DNA of 64,000 nt from Helianthus annuus (GCF_002127325.2 NC_035435.2:113519235-113583234), one strand, 5' to 3'; counted from the stretch's first letter, positions 46,192 to 59,800 are shown. Made by a program: numbers and translations. Notes: generated by a model not told the origin, from the letters alone.

Positions 46192-46375
46192 ATATCCGAT
46201 AAGTTGGGACTAGTAAGAAAAATCACAATCCAGTAAATAAATAAAGTCCTAGCGTGTTTATTTCTGTTGTCCTTTGTATAAATTGGTATGCAATAAAACT
46301 TCAGTGTTTGTTTGTTAAACTTTGTTCCAAAGTTTTAACATTGCATTCTTGTATTTTGCATATGTACTATGCAGC

Positions 46376-46561
46376 ATGAATGAGATGTCGGAAGCATTCC
46401 AGAATCTCAACTTATATCCAGTGCCTATCGAAGTCTCTCACGACTTTACTGGTTACATTGCTGACATAGAAGAACCTGTGGAATTCAAAGCTCCACCGCT
46501 GGAAAAAGCCAAACCTAAAAAGAAAAAGAAGATACGTGGGGTGGAGGAAAGTACGCCGTAG
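46376..46561 (+). CDS. G2 leader ORF 2, unknown
   Basis: From the ATG at 46376, about 61 residues: MNEMSEAFQNLNLYPVPIEV, then YIADIEEPVEFKAPPLEKAK and a KKKKK tract before the stop. It may once have joined the next ORF through a frameshift near 46540. No known domain seen. Confidence 0.35.
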   Translation: MNEMSEAFQNLNLYPVPIEVSHDFTGYIADIEEPVEFKAPPLEKAKPKKKKKIRGVEESTP

Positions 46562-46602
46562 GAAACCAACTACTAGGAGACTTCCTAAAAATAGAAAATC
46601 CT

Positions 46603-47115
46603 GTGAGCATGAACAAGGGAAAAGAAATAGAAACTGGAGAAAATTCGAAATCACCAGAAAAGGAAATAGGAATAGATCTTAAGCAAAAGGGAATAGAAAT
46701 TGGCGAAAGCTCTAAACAGTCTGAGGAAATCACGTTCCAGGACGAAATAAATCGCCTACTGGATAATTGTGATGTTCTAGAGCCTATCAACAATAATCTT
46801 TTCTCTTATCCTGTTACAGCCCAATTTCCACTAAACCTAGGACCAGCTATTCCAGACCCACTAGTTCACACTAGACCATTAGGCCAAATGGAGGAATGGT
46901 GGACTAATGACTGGCAATTCCAAAATATAGTTAATAGTTCCTATAGTTTTCTCCCACAGTTTGATCCAGAACCTATCCCTAATCCGCCGATGAGCTATGA
47001 AAATTTAGCTGAGTTACGTCAGTTCGGTGAAGAACTGATAGGCACCGGGAATAGGATTCGGGAAATGGGGGAGCAGATCTCTTGGAAGTACGACGAGAGG
47101 GAGCGTCGTTACTAA
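46603..47115 (+). CDS. G2 leader ORF 3, unknown
   Basis: A 170-residue acidic protein (MSMNKGKEIETGENSKSPEK; later MEEWWTNDWQFQNIVNSSY and YENLAELRQFGEELIG), ending EISWKYDERERRY-like at 47115. The charged N-terminus and Trp-rich centre look translated rather than random. It is not part of canonical gag, which starts at 47379. It resembles extra leader ORFs of some plant gypsy elements, but I can name no family. Confidence 0.5.
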   Translation: MSMNKGKEIETGENSKSPEKEIGIDLKQKGIEIGESSKQSEEITFQDEINRLLDNCDVLEPINNNLFSYPVTAQFPLNLGPAIPDPLVHTRPLGQMEEWWTNDWQFQNIVNSSYSFLPQFDPEPIPNPPMSYENLAELRQFGEELIGTGNRIREMGEQISWKYDERERRY

Positions 47116-47378
47116 AACTGCCAGTGGACCAAAAGATAGGAAGGGCTGGAAAAAGTTTGTCTGTATTATAACTAATATAGTAAAAACTGATTCTGTAAAA
47201 TGGGCAATAAAACCTTGTAAGATATGGTGTGTACGGATGCATATACAATATACAATAACAAAATGACAGTCGAGAAATCGACAATTTTGGTTATGTTTGT
47301 ATGTTGTAGTAATTTATATGTTCATCTGTGCTAAATTTGTTATTAAGTTAGACACTAATAATCCCTACTAATTAGTAG

Positions 47379-50300
47379 ATGGAAAACGCTAACAATGAAC
47401 CAATTAATGAAGTAAATCAATTTGAGCAAGAACAGGAAGATCAATATATAACCCGACAAGATATTGAGCACTTTATCGCCCAAGGGATAGCCAATGCTAT
47501 TCCAGAAATTGTAGCTGCTGTTCAGAAACCTGCCGAACCACAATTAATTCCTAGTAAACGTATTCCAGAAGATAACGGCAGTAACAGCATAAATGGAGGC
47601 GGTAATCATGATGATCATGATCCGCAACAGGCCCCACTCCCTAAGAGAATAAAAGCTGCAACGCCTGGTTGCACTTACAAGGAATTTCTTGCTTGCAAAC
47701 CCGCAGAATTTGCAGGTAATGAAGGGGCAACTGCAACACTACGTTGGTTAGAGAAAACCGAGGCAGTAATTGCAATAAGCAAATGTGCTAAAGAGGATCA
47801 AGTGATGTATGCATCAAATCTGTTCAAAGAAGGAGCACTCGAATGGTGGAACACGATCCTCCAGGCAAAAGGAAAAAGGATAGCCTATGCCATGAGTTGG
47901 GAAGAATTTAAGAGTCTGGTAGAAAGAAAATTCTGTCCCGAATACGAGAAGGAACAAATGATAAACAAGTTCCTGAGTCATCGTATGTTAGGTGTAGATT
48001 GCCGGGGTTATACTTCGACATTCTTTGAATACGCAAGGGTAGTGCCAACACTGGCTTCGCCAGAACCGGTACTCATTTCTCGTTACATCTGGGGGTTAAT
48101 TAGTGAAATCTGAAACATCGTTAAAGCTGCGAGACCTCGTACCATTGACGATGCGGTAGAATTAGCTAATACCCTGACGGATGAGTTGGTACGCACAAGA
48201 GAGGAAGATCGCAAGAAGGAATTAGCTCAAAAGATTACCCAAGGATTTCGTATGGGTAATATCAAGAAAAGAGGAACAGGGCAATCCTCATCACCTCCTT
48301 TCTGCAAAACTTGCAAAAAGAAGCATTATGGACAATGCAACATGGTTTGCAATTTTTGCAAGACCAAAGGACATCGGGAAGAAGACTGCAGGAAGAAAAC
48401 AAGAATTTGCTATAATTGCAGAGAAAGGGGTCATTTCCAATTTGAATGTCCTAAATTAGCTAAACCTGTAGCCAACCAAACCAAACCAGCTGAAGGAGCA
48501 ACCAAGAGAAATGCGCGGGCATTCCAGCTGACCACTCAAGAGGCCGAACTCATTCCGGATGTGATAGCCGGTACGTTCCTAGTACATGACGTATTTGCAA
48601 AAGTATTATTTGACTCTGGTGCGAACCAAAGTTTTATTAATACTTCATTTTGTCAAGCTCTTAAGTTACCATTAACCACTCTTAGGCAAATTTTCACAGT
48701 TGAAACCGCAGAAGGAAATTCTGTGAACATAGATAAAATCTGGCAAGAAGGAAAAATAGAATTATTAGGCCATAAGTTTTCTGCAAATCTGTTACCAATG
48801 AATTTAGCCGGATTCGATGTAGTATTAGGAATGGATTGGTTAATAGCCAACCATGCACGAATCCTATGTGACAAAAATGCAGTAGAAATTCAAACCCCTA
48901 CAGGAGAAGTAATTTTGATTACTGGAAATAAACCTCGAAAGCCATTGAAATTCATATCAGTAATGAAATTGGCTAGCTATTCAAGAAAACAGGAAATGGT
49001 GTATATGATTTCCGTAATCATTAACACTAAAGATAAAGAACTTCAGGACATCCCCGTAGTCTCAGAATACCCAGACGTTTTTCCAGAAGAATTACCTGGA
49101 TTACCACCTGATAGAGAAGTAGAATTTAGAATTCATTTAATTCTAGGTACTGCACCAATAGCTAAAGCACCATATAGATTAGCACCTACCGAAATGCTAG
49201 AATTGAAAAAGCAATTAGATGAATTATTAAGCAAAGGATTCATACAACCAAGTTCATCCCCTTGGGGTGCACCAGTACTGTTTGTGAAAAAGAAAGATGG
49301 ATTAATGAGAATGTGTATCGATTATAGAGAATTGAATAAGGTTACGATTAAGAATCGATACCCACTACCTAGGATTGATGATCTTTTTGATCAATTACAA
49401 GGAGCTAGGTATTTCTCTAAGATAGATTTAAGATCTGGATATCATCAGTTGAAAGTACAAGAAGAAGACAGACCTAAAACTGCCTTTAGAACTAGGTATG
49501 GTCATTATGAGTTTACAGTCATGCCCTTTGGATTAACGAATGCCCCAGCAGCATTCATGGACATGATGAACCGAATCTGTAAACCATACTTGGATAAATT
49601 TGTGATCGTTTTCATCGACGATATACTTATTTATTCCAAAAGTCAAAAAGAACATTGTGAACACTTGCATGCACTCTTAACTTTGTTAAGAAAAGAAAGG
49701 CTTTATGCCAAATTCTCGAAGTGTGAATTTTGGCTGCAAGAAGTACAATTCTTAGGTCATGTGGTAAATCATGAAGGTATCCATGTAGATCCTGCTAAAA
49801 TAGAAGCAATTACAAAGTGGAAAGTCCCACAAACAGCTATGGAGATAAGAAGTTCTCTAGGCTTAGCTGGATACTATAGACGATTTATCAAAGATTTTTC
49901 TAAGATAGCCGTACTATTAACTAAGTTAACCTGTAAAGCTGCTAAATTTAAACGGGGATCTAGACAAGAAGAAGCCTTTAAGATTTTAAAGCATAGATTG
50001 ACGGATGCACCAATCTTAGCTTTACCCGAAGGAACAGAAGACTTTGAAGTATATTGTGATGCTTCAAAATTAGGCTATGGATGTGTGTTAATGCAACGCA
50101 AGAAGGTAATTGCGTATGCTTCTAGACAATTGAAAAAGCACGAAGAAAATTATACGACTCATGATTTAGAATTAGGAGCCATAATTTTTGCCCTTAAGAT
50201 ATGGAGACATTATCTGTATGGAAGTAAGTTTACTGTTTATACAGATCATAAAAGTTTAAGATATATATTTGGGCAAAAAGAGTTAAGCATGAGGCAAAGA

Positions 50301-51866
50301 AGATGGATGGAGATGCTGAGCGACTACGACTGTGATATTCAATATCACGAAGGAAAGGCAAATGTAGTTGCAGATGCCTTAAGTCGTAAGTACCATGAGA
50401 AACAGAAACGAGTCCGTGCTCTGAGGTTAAATCTACAAGTAGATTTAATAGCACAAATAAAAGAAGTTCAGAAAACAGCAATCAAAGATGATGCTGAAGG
50501 AATGAAAGGTTACCTAAAAGAACTAGAACAAGGAAATGATGGAATTTGGAAATTCCATAAGAAACGAATTTGGGTACCTAAGCAAGGAGAGTTAAGAAAT
50601 AAGATTTTAGAAGAAGCTCATAAATCTAGGTATACCATGCACCCAGGAAATAATAAAATGTACCAAGATTTAAGGAATAATTTCTGGTGGATAGGAATGA
50701 AAAAGGATATAGCCGAATACGTATCCAAGTGCTTAACTTGTTCACAAGTTAAAGCTGAACACCAGAAACCTTCAGGACTACTACAACAGTTAGAAATGCC
50801 TGTATGGAAATGGGAACTCATAACAATGGACTTTGTTACAAAGTTACCCAGAACCAGAAAAGGTAATGATGCTATTTGGGTAATTGTCGATCGATTAACC
50901 AAGTCAGCTCATTTTCTACCAATAAAAGAAACCTTTAGCATGGAAAGGTTAGCACAACTGTACGTGGACGAAGTAGTATCCCTACATGGAGTCCAGCTCT
51001 CCATTGTATCAGATAGAGATAGTCGTTTTACATCTCATTTCTGGACAAGTTTTCAAAAAGCAATGGGAACTCGACTAAATCTAAGTACTGCTTATCACCC
51101 ACAAACAGACGGACAAAGTGAAAGGACAATACAAACTCTAGAAGACATGCTCCGAGCATGTGTAATTGACTTTGGTGGTAATTGGGATAGCCATTTGCCA
51201 TTAATTGAATTCTCCTATAACAATAGTTATCATTCAAGCATCGAAGCTGCACCATTCGAAGCACTGTATGGACGCAAGTGCAGAACCCCAGTATGTTGGG
51301 CAGAAATAGGAGAAAGTCAATTATCAGGTCCTGAAATTGTACAAGAAACTACTGACAAGATAACTCAGATCAAGGAAAGACTGAAAATAGCGCGAGATCG
51401 TCAGAAAAGCTATGCAGACAATCGTCGCAAGCCTTTAGAATTTCAAATCGGAGATAAAGTACTTTTAAAAGTTTCTCCTTGGAAAGGAGTAGTACGATTC
51501 GGTAAGAAAGGAAAGCTGAGTCCCAGATACGTAGGACCATTTCCAATAAGCCAACGAATAGGACCAGTTGCGTATCGTTTACAACTACCAGAAGAATTAT
51601 CTGGAGTACATGATGTATTTCATGTATCCAATCTCAAGAAATGTCTATCAGATGAGTCCCTGGTAGTACCTCTTCAAGATGTAGAGGTGAACGAAAAGTT
51701 GAAGTTTATAGAGAAACCACTACAGATCGAAGATAGAAAAGTCAAATTTCTCAAACATAAACGACTGGTGTTGGTCAAAGTCAAATGGAATTCAAGGAGA
51801 GGACCAGAATACACTTGGGAGCTAGAATCAGAAATGAAGCGCAAATATCCTCAATTATTCCAATAA
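47379..51866 (+). pseudogene. G2 gag-pol polyprotein, one in-frame stop
   Basis: A single frame of about 1495 codons is broken only by TGA at 48111-48113, where the family usually has Arg (CGA to TGA). Gag capsid (EWWNTILQAKGKRIAYAMSW) spans about 47650-48180. Zinc knuckles [14 protein letters not shown] and [14 protein letters not shown] lie near 48348-48450. Protease [10 protein letters not shown] lies near 48610, and the reverse transcriptase catalytic FIDD near 49612. RNase H starts with [10 protein letters not shown] near 50055. The integrase zinc segment spans about 50610-50755; its core has Asp in TMDFVTK and SDRDSRF and Glu in GQSERTIQ. A chromodomain-like end [15 protein letters not shown] follows. 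All catalytic residues seen are kept, so the copy died recently through one base. Confidence 0.95.
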
Positions 51867-51902
51867 ATCTCGAGGACGAGATTTTTCTTAAGGTGGGGAG
51901 GA

Positions 51903-53413
51903 TGTAACAACTGTCACGAAAATCGATAATTAGGATGATAATTAGCTATTAAGGAAACCCTAATTGAGAAACCCAAGTTATTCCGCATAAACCCTAAAAT
52001 TTTCGTAACAATCAGAATTAGGATCAGGGCCCCTAAAACTCAGGGGGGATTAAACCCTAGTGACGTTTATCCTCTAAACTTGCTGGAGAAGTAAAATTTC
52101 GTGTGAATAACAACTCATCCAAGCTACTGGGACACGAACCTACCCTACCCTAAATTGTTACCCGTCGCGCCACGCGACAGGACCAGGTTTCCCTGTCGCG
52201 ACACGCGAGGGAACGTATTTTTCAGATATAAATAGGGGGCACTGGCACTTGAACTTTGGTGAAAATTCGACGTTCAAATTCCGTTTATACACAGAGATAT
52301 CGTCTGAATACTACACAACACACACCGATCACGAAGTGCTGCCGCAATCAGGGTAATAACTCGATCGCTATTACGATTCAACGTCCGATCGATTATAACT
52401 ATCCAACGATAGTCCAGGTGCTGCTCAATTGAGCCTGTACTTTGATTATTCGTCGTGATTTCGACTTGAATATTAGAGTGCTGTTCGAATTCGGACTATG
52501 CTCTGTTATTCGTTGTGAATCCGATTGAATTACCGAGTATTGCACTGATCAATCGTTGTGAAGGTTTAATCTCATGAATTGACGTAATTGCAGTATTAGT
52601 TACTAACCTGCCTGTGTGTGCATTGTGTTAAATTAGGTTTAATCAAGGCTAATCAGTAGGCTTATATCTATTGCTCGTTAATCTGCAATGTGAGTCATTC
52701 TTCTTTTTAACTGTTTTCTCACAGTTTGTGAGTAAGTATTACAATACCTCAAATTATTTTTAAGGTTATAATTACAGGGATTAAGTCTTTGTAATCACCA
52801 AATTACAGCTGGTATGTGGGGTATTGTGCACATTACTATTTTTATCACTCTAGGTGAGTGAGTATTACTCTATGTGAGTGATTATTACTCTGTGTGAGTA
52901 AACCGTCACTAATGGGGCGACGGGACCCAATAGTGGTATGACCACAGTCACAGATCCGGTCGAGTGACAAATACCCATTCTTGATAATTGGTTGATAGAA
53001 ACATTGTAATCGCTCTTAATACTGTGATTTATAACTAACGGGTCATTTTAGAAAACAGAATGATTCACTCAGTATTTCCCCACTGACAAAACCTTTTTCA
53101 AACATGTTTCAGGTGATCTGTGTGATCCAGGAAAAGTGCAATAAAGCACTACAAGCTCAGAGAAGTGGTTCAGTGTGAATAAATAAATAAAACATGTTTT
53201 GGGCAAATAAAGATTTCTGTGTGAAATCAACTTATTGTAAATTTTGGGATTTATCCCTTAAACTTTGTGTAATATACTAAACAAGTAATTTCCGGTGAAA
53301 AGATCCTGTTAATCAAAGACTTCCGCTGTCGCATAAATTAAATACCACGGGTATCACCGGGAACTGCCTCACGGCCCCCGACTCCGTCCAGGGTGGGTTG
53401 GGGAGCCGTGACA
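51903..53413 (+). repeat. 3' LTR of G2
   Basis: It matches 44251-45761 with about 14 substitutions and no length change, and is followed by the TSD ccttt. Confidence 0.96.
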
Positions 53414-53549
53414 CCTTTCGCCTACTTCTGTCCAGCAGATAGGAGTTCGACACTTTCTTCCGTATAAAGCTTCATATGGTGCAGCTTTAATGCTAGTGTG
53501 ATAGCTATTGTTGTAAGCAAATTCGATGAGTGGTAGATGATTGTCCCAA
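53414..53549 (-). pseudogene. G1 integrase fragment between two insertions
   Basis: The minus strand reads [20 protein letters not shown] and [20 protein letters not shown], the integrase core after the catalytic Glu. It is bounded by G2 and by the solo LTR at 53550. Confidence 0.92.
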
Positions 53550-54169
53550 TGTAACACCTCGAATTTTGTGTCCAATAATGTGTTAACACGTGTCAATTGA
53601 TTACACGTGGCATTGATATTAAATAAAGGACTAATATTGACAAACCTTGAAAGTATATAAATTCGAGGGTTATAAATGTCAATCAAGGGTAAATATACTG
53701 TATAGTAACCCTAAATAATGCTTGTACCTTCAAACGAGTAAATCATAGATCGTACGGAAGTAAAACGCGGAAGAAAGTGAGAGATTACAAACCACAGGGG
53801 TTAACTGTGTCAACATGTTTAATTATACCTCTGAGTGACCCTTTAACGTTCCCAAGGTTTTGTAACAGTATTATACACTCACTGGAATGTAATATATAAA
53901 TTCCGCGAAGTTCCGTTATAAAACGAGAAAGTTACGATCGAATTCGTGTGAGAAGGGTTAAAAGCGTCAATAATATAAATTAAAGCCTTCTGAATAATAA
54001 ATAAATTAACCAGGGGCTTAACGACACGGGTAAATAACGCGAGGTCCCTAATCGTAATTAATCAAGGGCCTTATCGCAAAGTTACCCCTTCGAACCCGAA
54101 AGGCCAGGTAATTAATTACCAAGATTTTTAATCATTACAAAAAGATTTGAAAAAGATTTAATTTTAACC

Positions 54170-54279
54170 CCTTACGGACCGTAAAGGGTATGCCTTACGG
54201 ACCGTAAGGAGGGGGAATGATTGCTGAGATCCGCCTATGGCTTACGGACCGCAAGGCCGAAGCCATACGGTCCGTAAGC
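54170..54279 (+). repeat. CTTACGGACCGTAAG palindrome cluster
   Basis: Four variants: cttacggaccgtaaag, cttacggaccgtaagg, cttacggaccgcaagg and catacggtccgtaag. They precede the LTR TATA box by about 95 bases. Confidence 0.88.
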
Positions 54280-54375
54280 AGCCCCCTACTCGACCCATAA
54301 GCCTCTAGGACACATGCCATTCATCCCATACCAGTTGTAGAGTGTTGTGTAATGATCTAAGGGCTTGGCCTTGGC

Positions 54376-54383
54376 TATAAATA
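54376..54383 (+). promoter_or_regulatory. TATA box of the solo LTR
   Basis: tataaata in ttggctataaataccatg. Confidence 0.7.
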
Positions 54384-56825
54384 CCATGCTCATGCTCACA
54401 ACTTTCATCACAACTCAAACACTCTTATCTGATCATTCCAAGAGCTTTCAAGTCTTCTTCTCTGCTCTATAATCAAGTCTTAACTTCTGTAAGTTCATTA
54501 GTTCCTTTGTGGTTTGAATTGTGCTTAGTATATAGCTAAAAACCAAACCGTCGTAAATACGGTTTGACTTTAAAATAAATCCGAGATGGTTCAGTCTTAT
54601 GACGAATCAAAGGTAGTTATGAGTTGGTATTAATGTGGGTAATAAACCCCTAAAAGGGTTCCCTCTGATCACCACTCTAACTATGTCAAATGTCGAGTCA
54701 AACGTGCACTTAAAAAGTCAACAGAAAGCTATTTTGCCGTTTTATACATAATCTGTAATATATATGTTATGAAACCTGTTTTGACACTCATAAAACATGA
54801 TATTAAGTATATAAACTTGTTTACGCTCGTTTGAATCGACCATTTACTATATTGACTCGCTTCGGAGCCGAATGTCGCAAAAGTTTGACTTTTGCTTTGA
54901 CTTCAGTTCTGACCCGTTTTAGTGAGGTATAGATATGCCCTAGGACTCTCTTAGGACCAGGTTACATGATGGTATAGACCTCTGTGATCGGTTCATGAAT
55001 TGTCCGAGTCTTTTACGCATTTCCGTTAATCGCCTAAAAGTTGACCGTAACGGCCTTTTAAAAATAAAACGAGTATTTCGGACACGTGAACGGACCATAA
55101 CCTTGCTTACTAAATTATAAGCATGTCCTTAAAGTTTCATGTCAATCCGAGGCCTAGAATAGGAGTTATGCTAAATAGCGCATTTATAAGAAAACTTTTG
55201 TAATAAACGACGCAATTAGCATAACGCCTATCTAAACCAAGATTTCGTCACCAAAACTTTTACCCACTTTATAAAATAATATTTTTGGAATTTTAAAGAT
55301 TTTTAATAATTTTTACCTTGCTCATAACCTGTGGTTATGACTACGGTTCGGTAAATACCGAATATGCCCTTTTCGGCCAAAACTTGAGTTCTACAAGGTC
55401 TTTTAACCCGATTCCAGTTGCTACTGATTTTAAATAATAAATAAAGTATTTTAGACTTTATAAACTGTTCGGGAATCTCAGATTTCCTGTAGAACTCGAA
55501 AAGCTCTTTAAAAGTCTTTAAAATGACCGAAAAGCCCCTACGGGGCATAATAGTAACTTAAACTCGTTACGGGCACCACGGAAGGTATCCTACTGATACC
55601 ACAACCTCTTTAAGGCATATTGACTTAGGAAATAAGCGTAAGACTCTCATGGTTAACCGTTTCGCCTATTGCGCGCACGGTTCGGCTTATGAAACCAGTT
55701 TTCATAAATTAGCCGATACGGGTCAAATTATAGTATTTGGACCCCAAAATCCAGAGTGTGAACCTTGAACCCATATAAAACAAGTCTCTGAACTTGTTTG
55801 GGGCAGAATCACATTCCATTCTCGGTTTTCGCCTTTTTGCGCGATTAAACCATATTTATATTCCGGAACCAACCGGTCTAGGCTACGGCTAATATAAAGA
55901 CCCGTTAGGATTCTAAGAGGTTAATTAAAAACCTTCGTTCCAGATTAGGAGCCCAGTAAAAGCTATCGGTGATTTAATCAAACTAAGGAATAATACTTGC
56001 AAAGGTAAATACTTTAACTTATTTTCCCTTATACGGGCTTGGGATACGGTATATTAATACCGCTTGATTGAGCATCATATCTTCCATCGCTTAGGTGGTT
56101 AATTGAATAATGTGATCGGCTCATTTAAACAGTTTTGTTTCTTAAAAGCCGTTGGGGGGTTTAATGACCGTTGTCCCGGATATCCTTGGCATCATTTTAC
56201 GAAATGGCCACGACCATCGACATCCCGGTGTAGGCGTACACCCGGTATACATTGTCGACATTAAATTAAAAGACGTAGCCGTTGGTTTTTATACTACGGT
56301 TTTACGCAATGTGGTGTGTCTATAAATCTTTAACCCGGCACGACCCGGGCTACTGAACGCATAAAAGAACATGTAAAACGTTCACAAGATTTTAATAATT
56401 TTCCCAAGTTATAAAAGAGTTTGTGCCTTGTGCATTCAAACCAATTTTAATAAACATTTTTCAAATGTGTCAGTTGAATGTATTTACCAGTGTAAACTGA
56501 CGTATTTTTCCCCAAAAGATTAAGTGCAGGTACTATACGAAATGGGCTGGTAATAGCTTCCTAGGCATCACGAATAGTCTCGCAAACTCGATGCCGTATC
56601 TGAATGAACAATATTTTATTATTATTTTGATCCGCTGTGGATACATTCGACTTCTGTAATACATTTGATATTACCACCAGAGGTTGAAGTATATATTTAT
56701 CTTTAAAGCTTCCGCTGTGCATTTATATAATTGTGTGGTTTGACTATATTGTTGCCAACTACGTCACGGTAATCCCCCACCGGGCCCACCGGTGGTACAC
56801 GTGGAAATCGGGGTGTGACACCCAA

Positions 56826-59800
56826 CTTCCACCAAAATCAATTACACAAGCCCGAAGCATATCTTCTTATGTATGAATAGTCCATTCACTCTGCCCATCC
56901 GTCTGAGGATGATATGCAGTGCTTAGATTAAGCTTGGTTCCCAACTCTTGTTGGAAACTTTGCCAGAATTTAGATTTGAAACGACTATCTCTGTCTAATA
57001 TGATCGATACAGGCACCCCATGTCGTGAGACTACTTCTTTGATGTAAATTTGAGCTAGCTTGTTCATCTTATAGTCCTCACGAATTGGCACGAAGTGTGC
57101 AGACTTGGTCAGTCTGTCCACTATTACCCAAATAGTATCATAACCGTGACTTGACCTTGGGAGCTTCGTGATAAAATCCATGGTGATTTTCTCCTATTTC
57201 CATTCTGGAATCTCTGGTTGTTGCAAGTATCCAGAGGGTTTTTGATGTTCTCCCTTCACCTTAAGGCATGTAAGGCATGTTTCCACATAAAGGGCAACAG
57301 ATCGCTTCATTCCTGACCATCAATAATCTCTCCTTAAATCCTTATACATCTTGTCACTGCCAGGGTGAATGGAATACTTAGACTTATGAGCTTCCTCTAA
57401 GATTGTATCGTGCAGTCCTCCAAAATTAGGAACCTATATCCTATTGTTGAACCTAAGGATATTATCATTTCCCATTGTCAGTAGCTTCAGTCTCCCAATC
57501 ATTCTTTCTTTTACAATATGATTCTCTTTTAAGGCTTCTTGTTGTATATTCTTAACTTGATCTAAGAGACTAGTTTTAACCTCTATTCTGGTTGCACGAA
57601 TTCTTATTGGTTGAGGTTTCTCTTTTCTACTTATAGCATCTGCTACTATGTTTGCCTTACCTGGATGGTATTGGATCTCACAGTCGTAATCACTTAATAA
57701 CTCCATCCATCGTCTTTGACGCATATTGAGCTCCTTCTGCTCAAATATATGTTTTAAACTTTTATGGTCACTATAGATACTGCACTTTGTACCGTAGAGA
57801 TAGTGCCTCCAAATTTTCAATGCGAGCATTATGGCACCAAGTTCCAAATCATGGGTTGTGTAGTTCCGTTCATGAATCTTCAACTGTCTAGAGGCGTAGG
57901 CAATCACTTTACCTCTTTGCATGAGTACACATCCCATACCATAGTGAGATGCATCACAGTAGATGGCAAAAATCTTTTATTCCATCAGGAAGTGACAGTA
58001 TTGGGGCGCTACATAACTTATGCTTTAACGTGTTAAAGGCTTCTTCTTGTTTAGGTCCCCAATTAAACTTAGAGGCTTTCTGGGTTAGTGTGGTTAATGG
58101 TGTTGCAATCTATAAGAAGTCTTGAATAAACCTTCTATAGTATCCCGCTAACCCCAGAAATCTTCTGATTTCAGTGGAATTCTTCGGTACTTCCCATTTC
58201 TTGATGGCCTCGATCTTTGTAGGGTCAACTTGTATTCCATGTTCATTTATCACGTGGCCTAGGAATTGCACCTTACGTATCCAAAATTCACACTTAGAGA
58301 ACTTTGCATAGAGTTTTTCTTTCTTGAGCAATTCAAGGACTGCTCTCAGGTGTTGTTCATGTTCTACCTCGTTCTTAGAGTAGATAAGGATATCGTCATT
58401 GAAAACGATCACAAACTTATCGAGGTAAGGTTTACAAACCCTGTTCATGAGGTCCATGAACACTGCAGGTGCGTTGTTTAATCCAAATGGCATTACCAAA
58501 AATTCATAATGACCATACCTAGTCCTGAAGGCAGTCTTAGGTATGTCTTCTGGTGCAACTTTCACTTGATGGTATCCAGACCTCAAGTCTATTTTAGAGA
58601 AATAACTTGCCCCTTGTAATTGATCAAACAAGTCGTCGATCCCGGGCAAAGGGTATTTATTCTTTATAGTGGCTTTATTCAAGTCTCTATAATCGATGCA
58701 CATGCGCATCGTCCCATCTTTCTTCTTGACAAATAAGATGGGTGCTCCCCATGGCGACGAACTAGGTTGGATAAACCCCTTGTCAAGCAACTCTTGTAGT
58801 TGCTTCTTGAGTTCTTGCATTTCTGTCGGGGCTAGTCTGTACGGCGACTTAGCAATCGGTGATGTACCGGGAACTAGGTCAATGCGAAACTCAACCTGTC
58901 TATCCGATGGTAGTCCCGGGAGCTCATCGGGAAACACTTCGGGGTATTCTTGTACTACTGGCACGTCCTCGACCTTCTGCTTTTCTGTAGTGTTTACGAC
59001 ATATGCTAAAAAGGCAACATACCCTTTCCTTAGGCATTTATGTGCTTGGGCTATCGTGATGAGGTTCTTAGTCTTGTCAGTGCGGTCTCCCGATACAGTT
59101 AGCTGTTTTCCGTTGAGTAATCGGAGTCGGACGATCCTTTTGTCACATATAACTTCCGCATGATATGGTGTCAACCAGTCCATGCCTATGACTATGTCGA
59201 ATTCTCCAAGTTCCATAGGCATTAGGTCTATAGGGATAACATGGTTGTTTAAGCTTATTTTACAATTCTTAACAATGTCAACTATCTCTCTTTGACTTCC
59301 ATCAGCCATTTCTACTGTAAAGGCATGATCTAGGTTTTGGGACGCCTAGTTCAAGTAAGGTCTAAAGGTAGTCGACACTAGACTTCTATTTGCACCGTTA
59401 TCAAATAACACACGTGCATATACATCATTTACGAGATACGTACCCTTGATAACGCCTGTATTGGTCTTGGCTTCCTCCGTGGTGAGTACAAATGCCCGCC
59501 CTTTTGGCTGATTTGGTTGTGTCCTATCATTTATTTTGAGTTCGGGACATTCAGATCTCATGTGGTTAGGTTCTCCACATTTGAAACACTTCTTCTTTTC
59601 CTTGCATTCTTGAAGAGCATGACCCGTCTTTTTACAATTTGGACAAGGAAAACGACATTCCCCTGTATGAAAGCGTTTGCAATTTTGACATTGAGGAAAT
59701 GTTTTAGGCCTTTTAAAGTTGTTATTCCGGGTGTCCCCCTTTCTTTCTTCCCACTTCCTTTTTGGTGCGGGAGATTCAGCCTGCCGCAGAATCATCTCGG

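Larger units (their letters stand above)
44251..53413 (+). mobile_element. Ty3/gypsy element G2, nearly complete
   Basis: LTRs are 1511 bp each (44251-45761 and 51903-53413), with TSD ccttt (44246-44250 and 53414-53418). There is an initiator-Met primer site (45769-45780), a 1.6-kb leader with small ORFs, a gag-pol frame with one stop, and a polypurine tract aggtggggagga (51891-51902). The LTRs differ at about 14 positions by eye (about 0.9%), so it inserted into G1 fairly recently. Confidence 0.96.
53550..56820 (+). mobile_element. Solo LTR (gypsy type) in G1
   Basis: It begins TGTAACACCTCG and ends CGGGGTGTGACA, with TSD cccaa (53545-53549 and 56821-56825). The 3271 bp have no primer site, ORF or polypurine tract, so this is a solo LTR left by recombination. 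It resembles element A in its termini but not in body sequence. Confidence 0.88.

Noticed and set aside
46412..47284. Minus-strand Phe/Ser-rich ORFs of 80-101 residues
   Set aside because: They are shadows of the Lys/Glu-rich G2 leader ORFs on the plus strand.
48111..48113. Programmed read-through or frameshift between gag and pol in G2
   Set aside because: The stop is in the capsid, far upstream of the gag-pol border, and replaces an expected Arg codon; a simple mutation is more likely.
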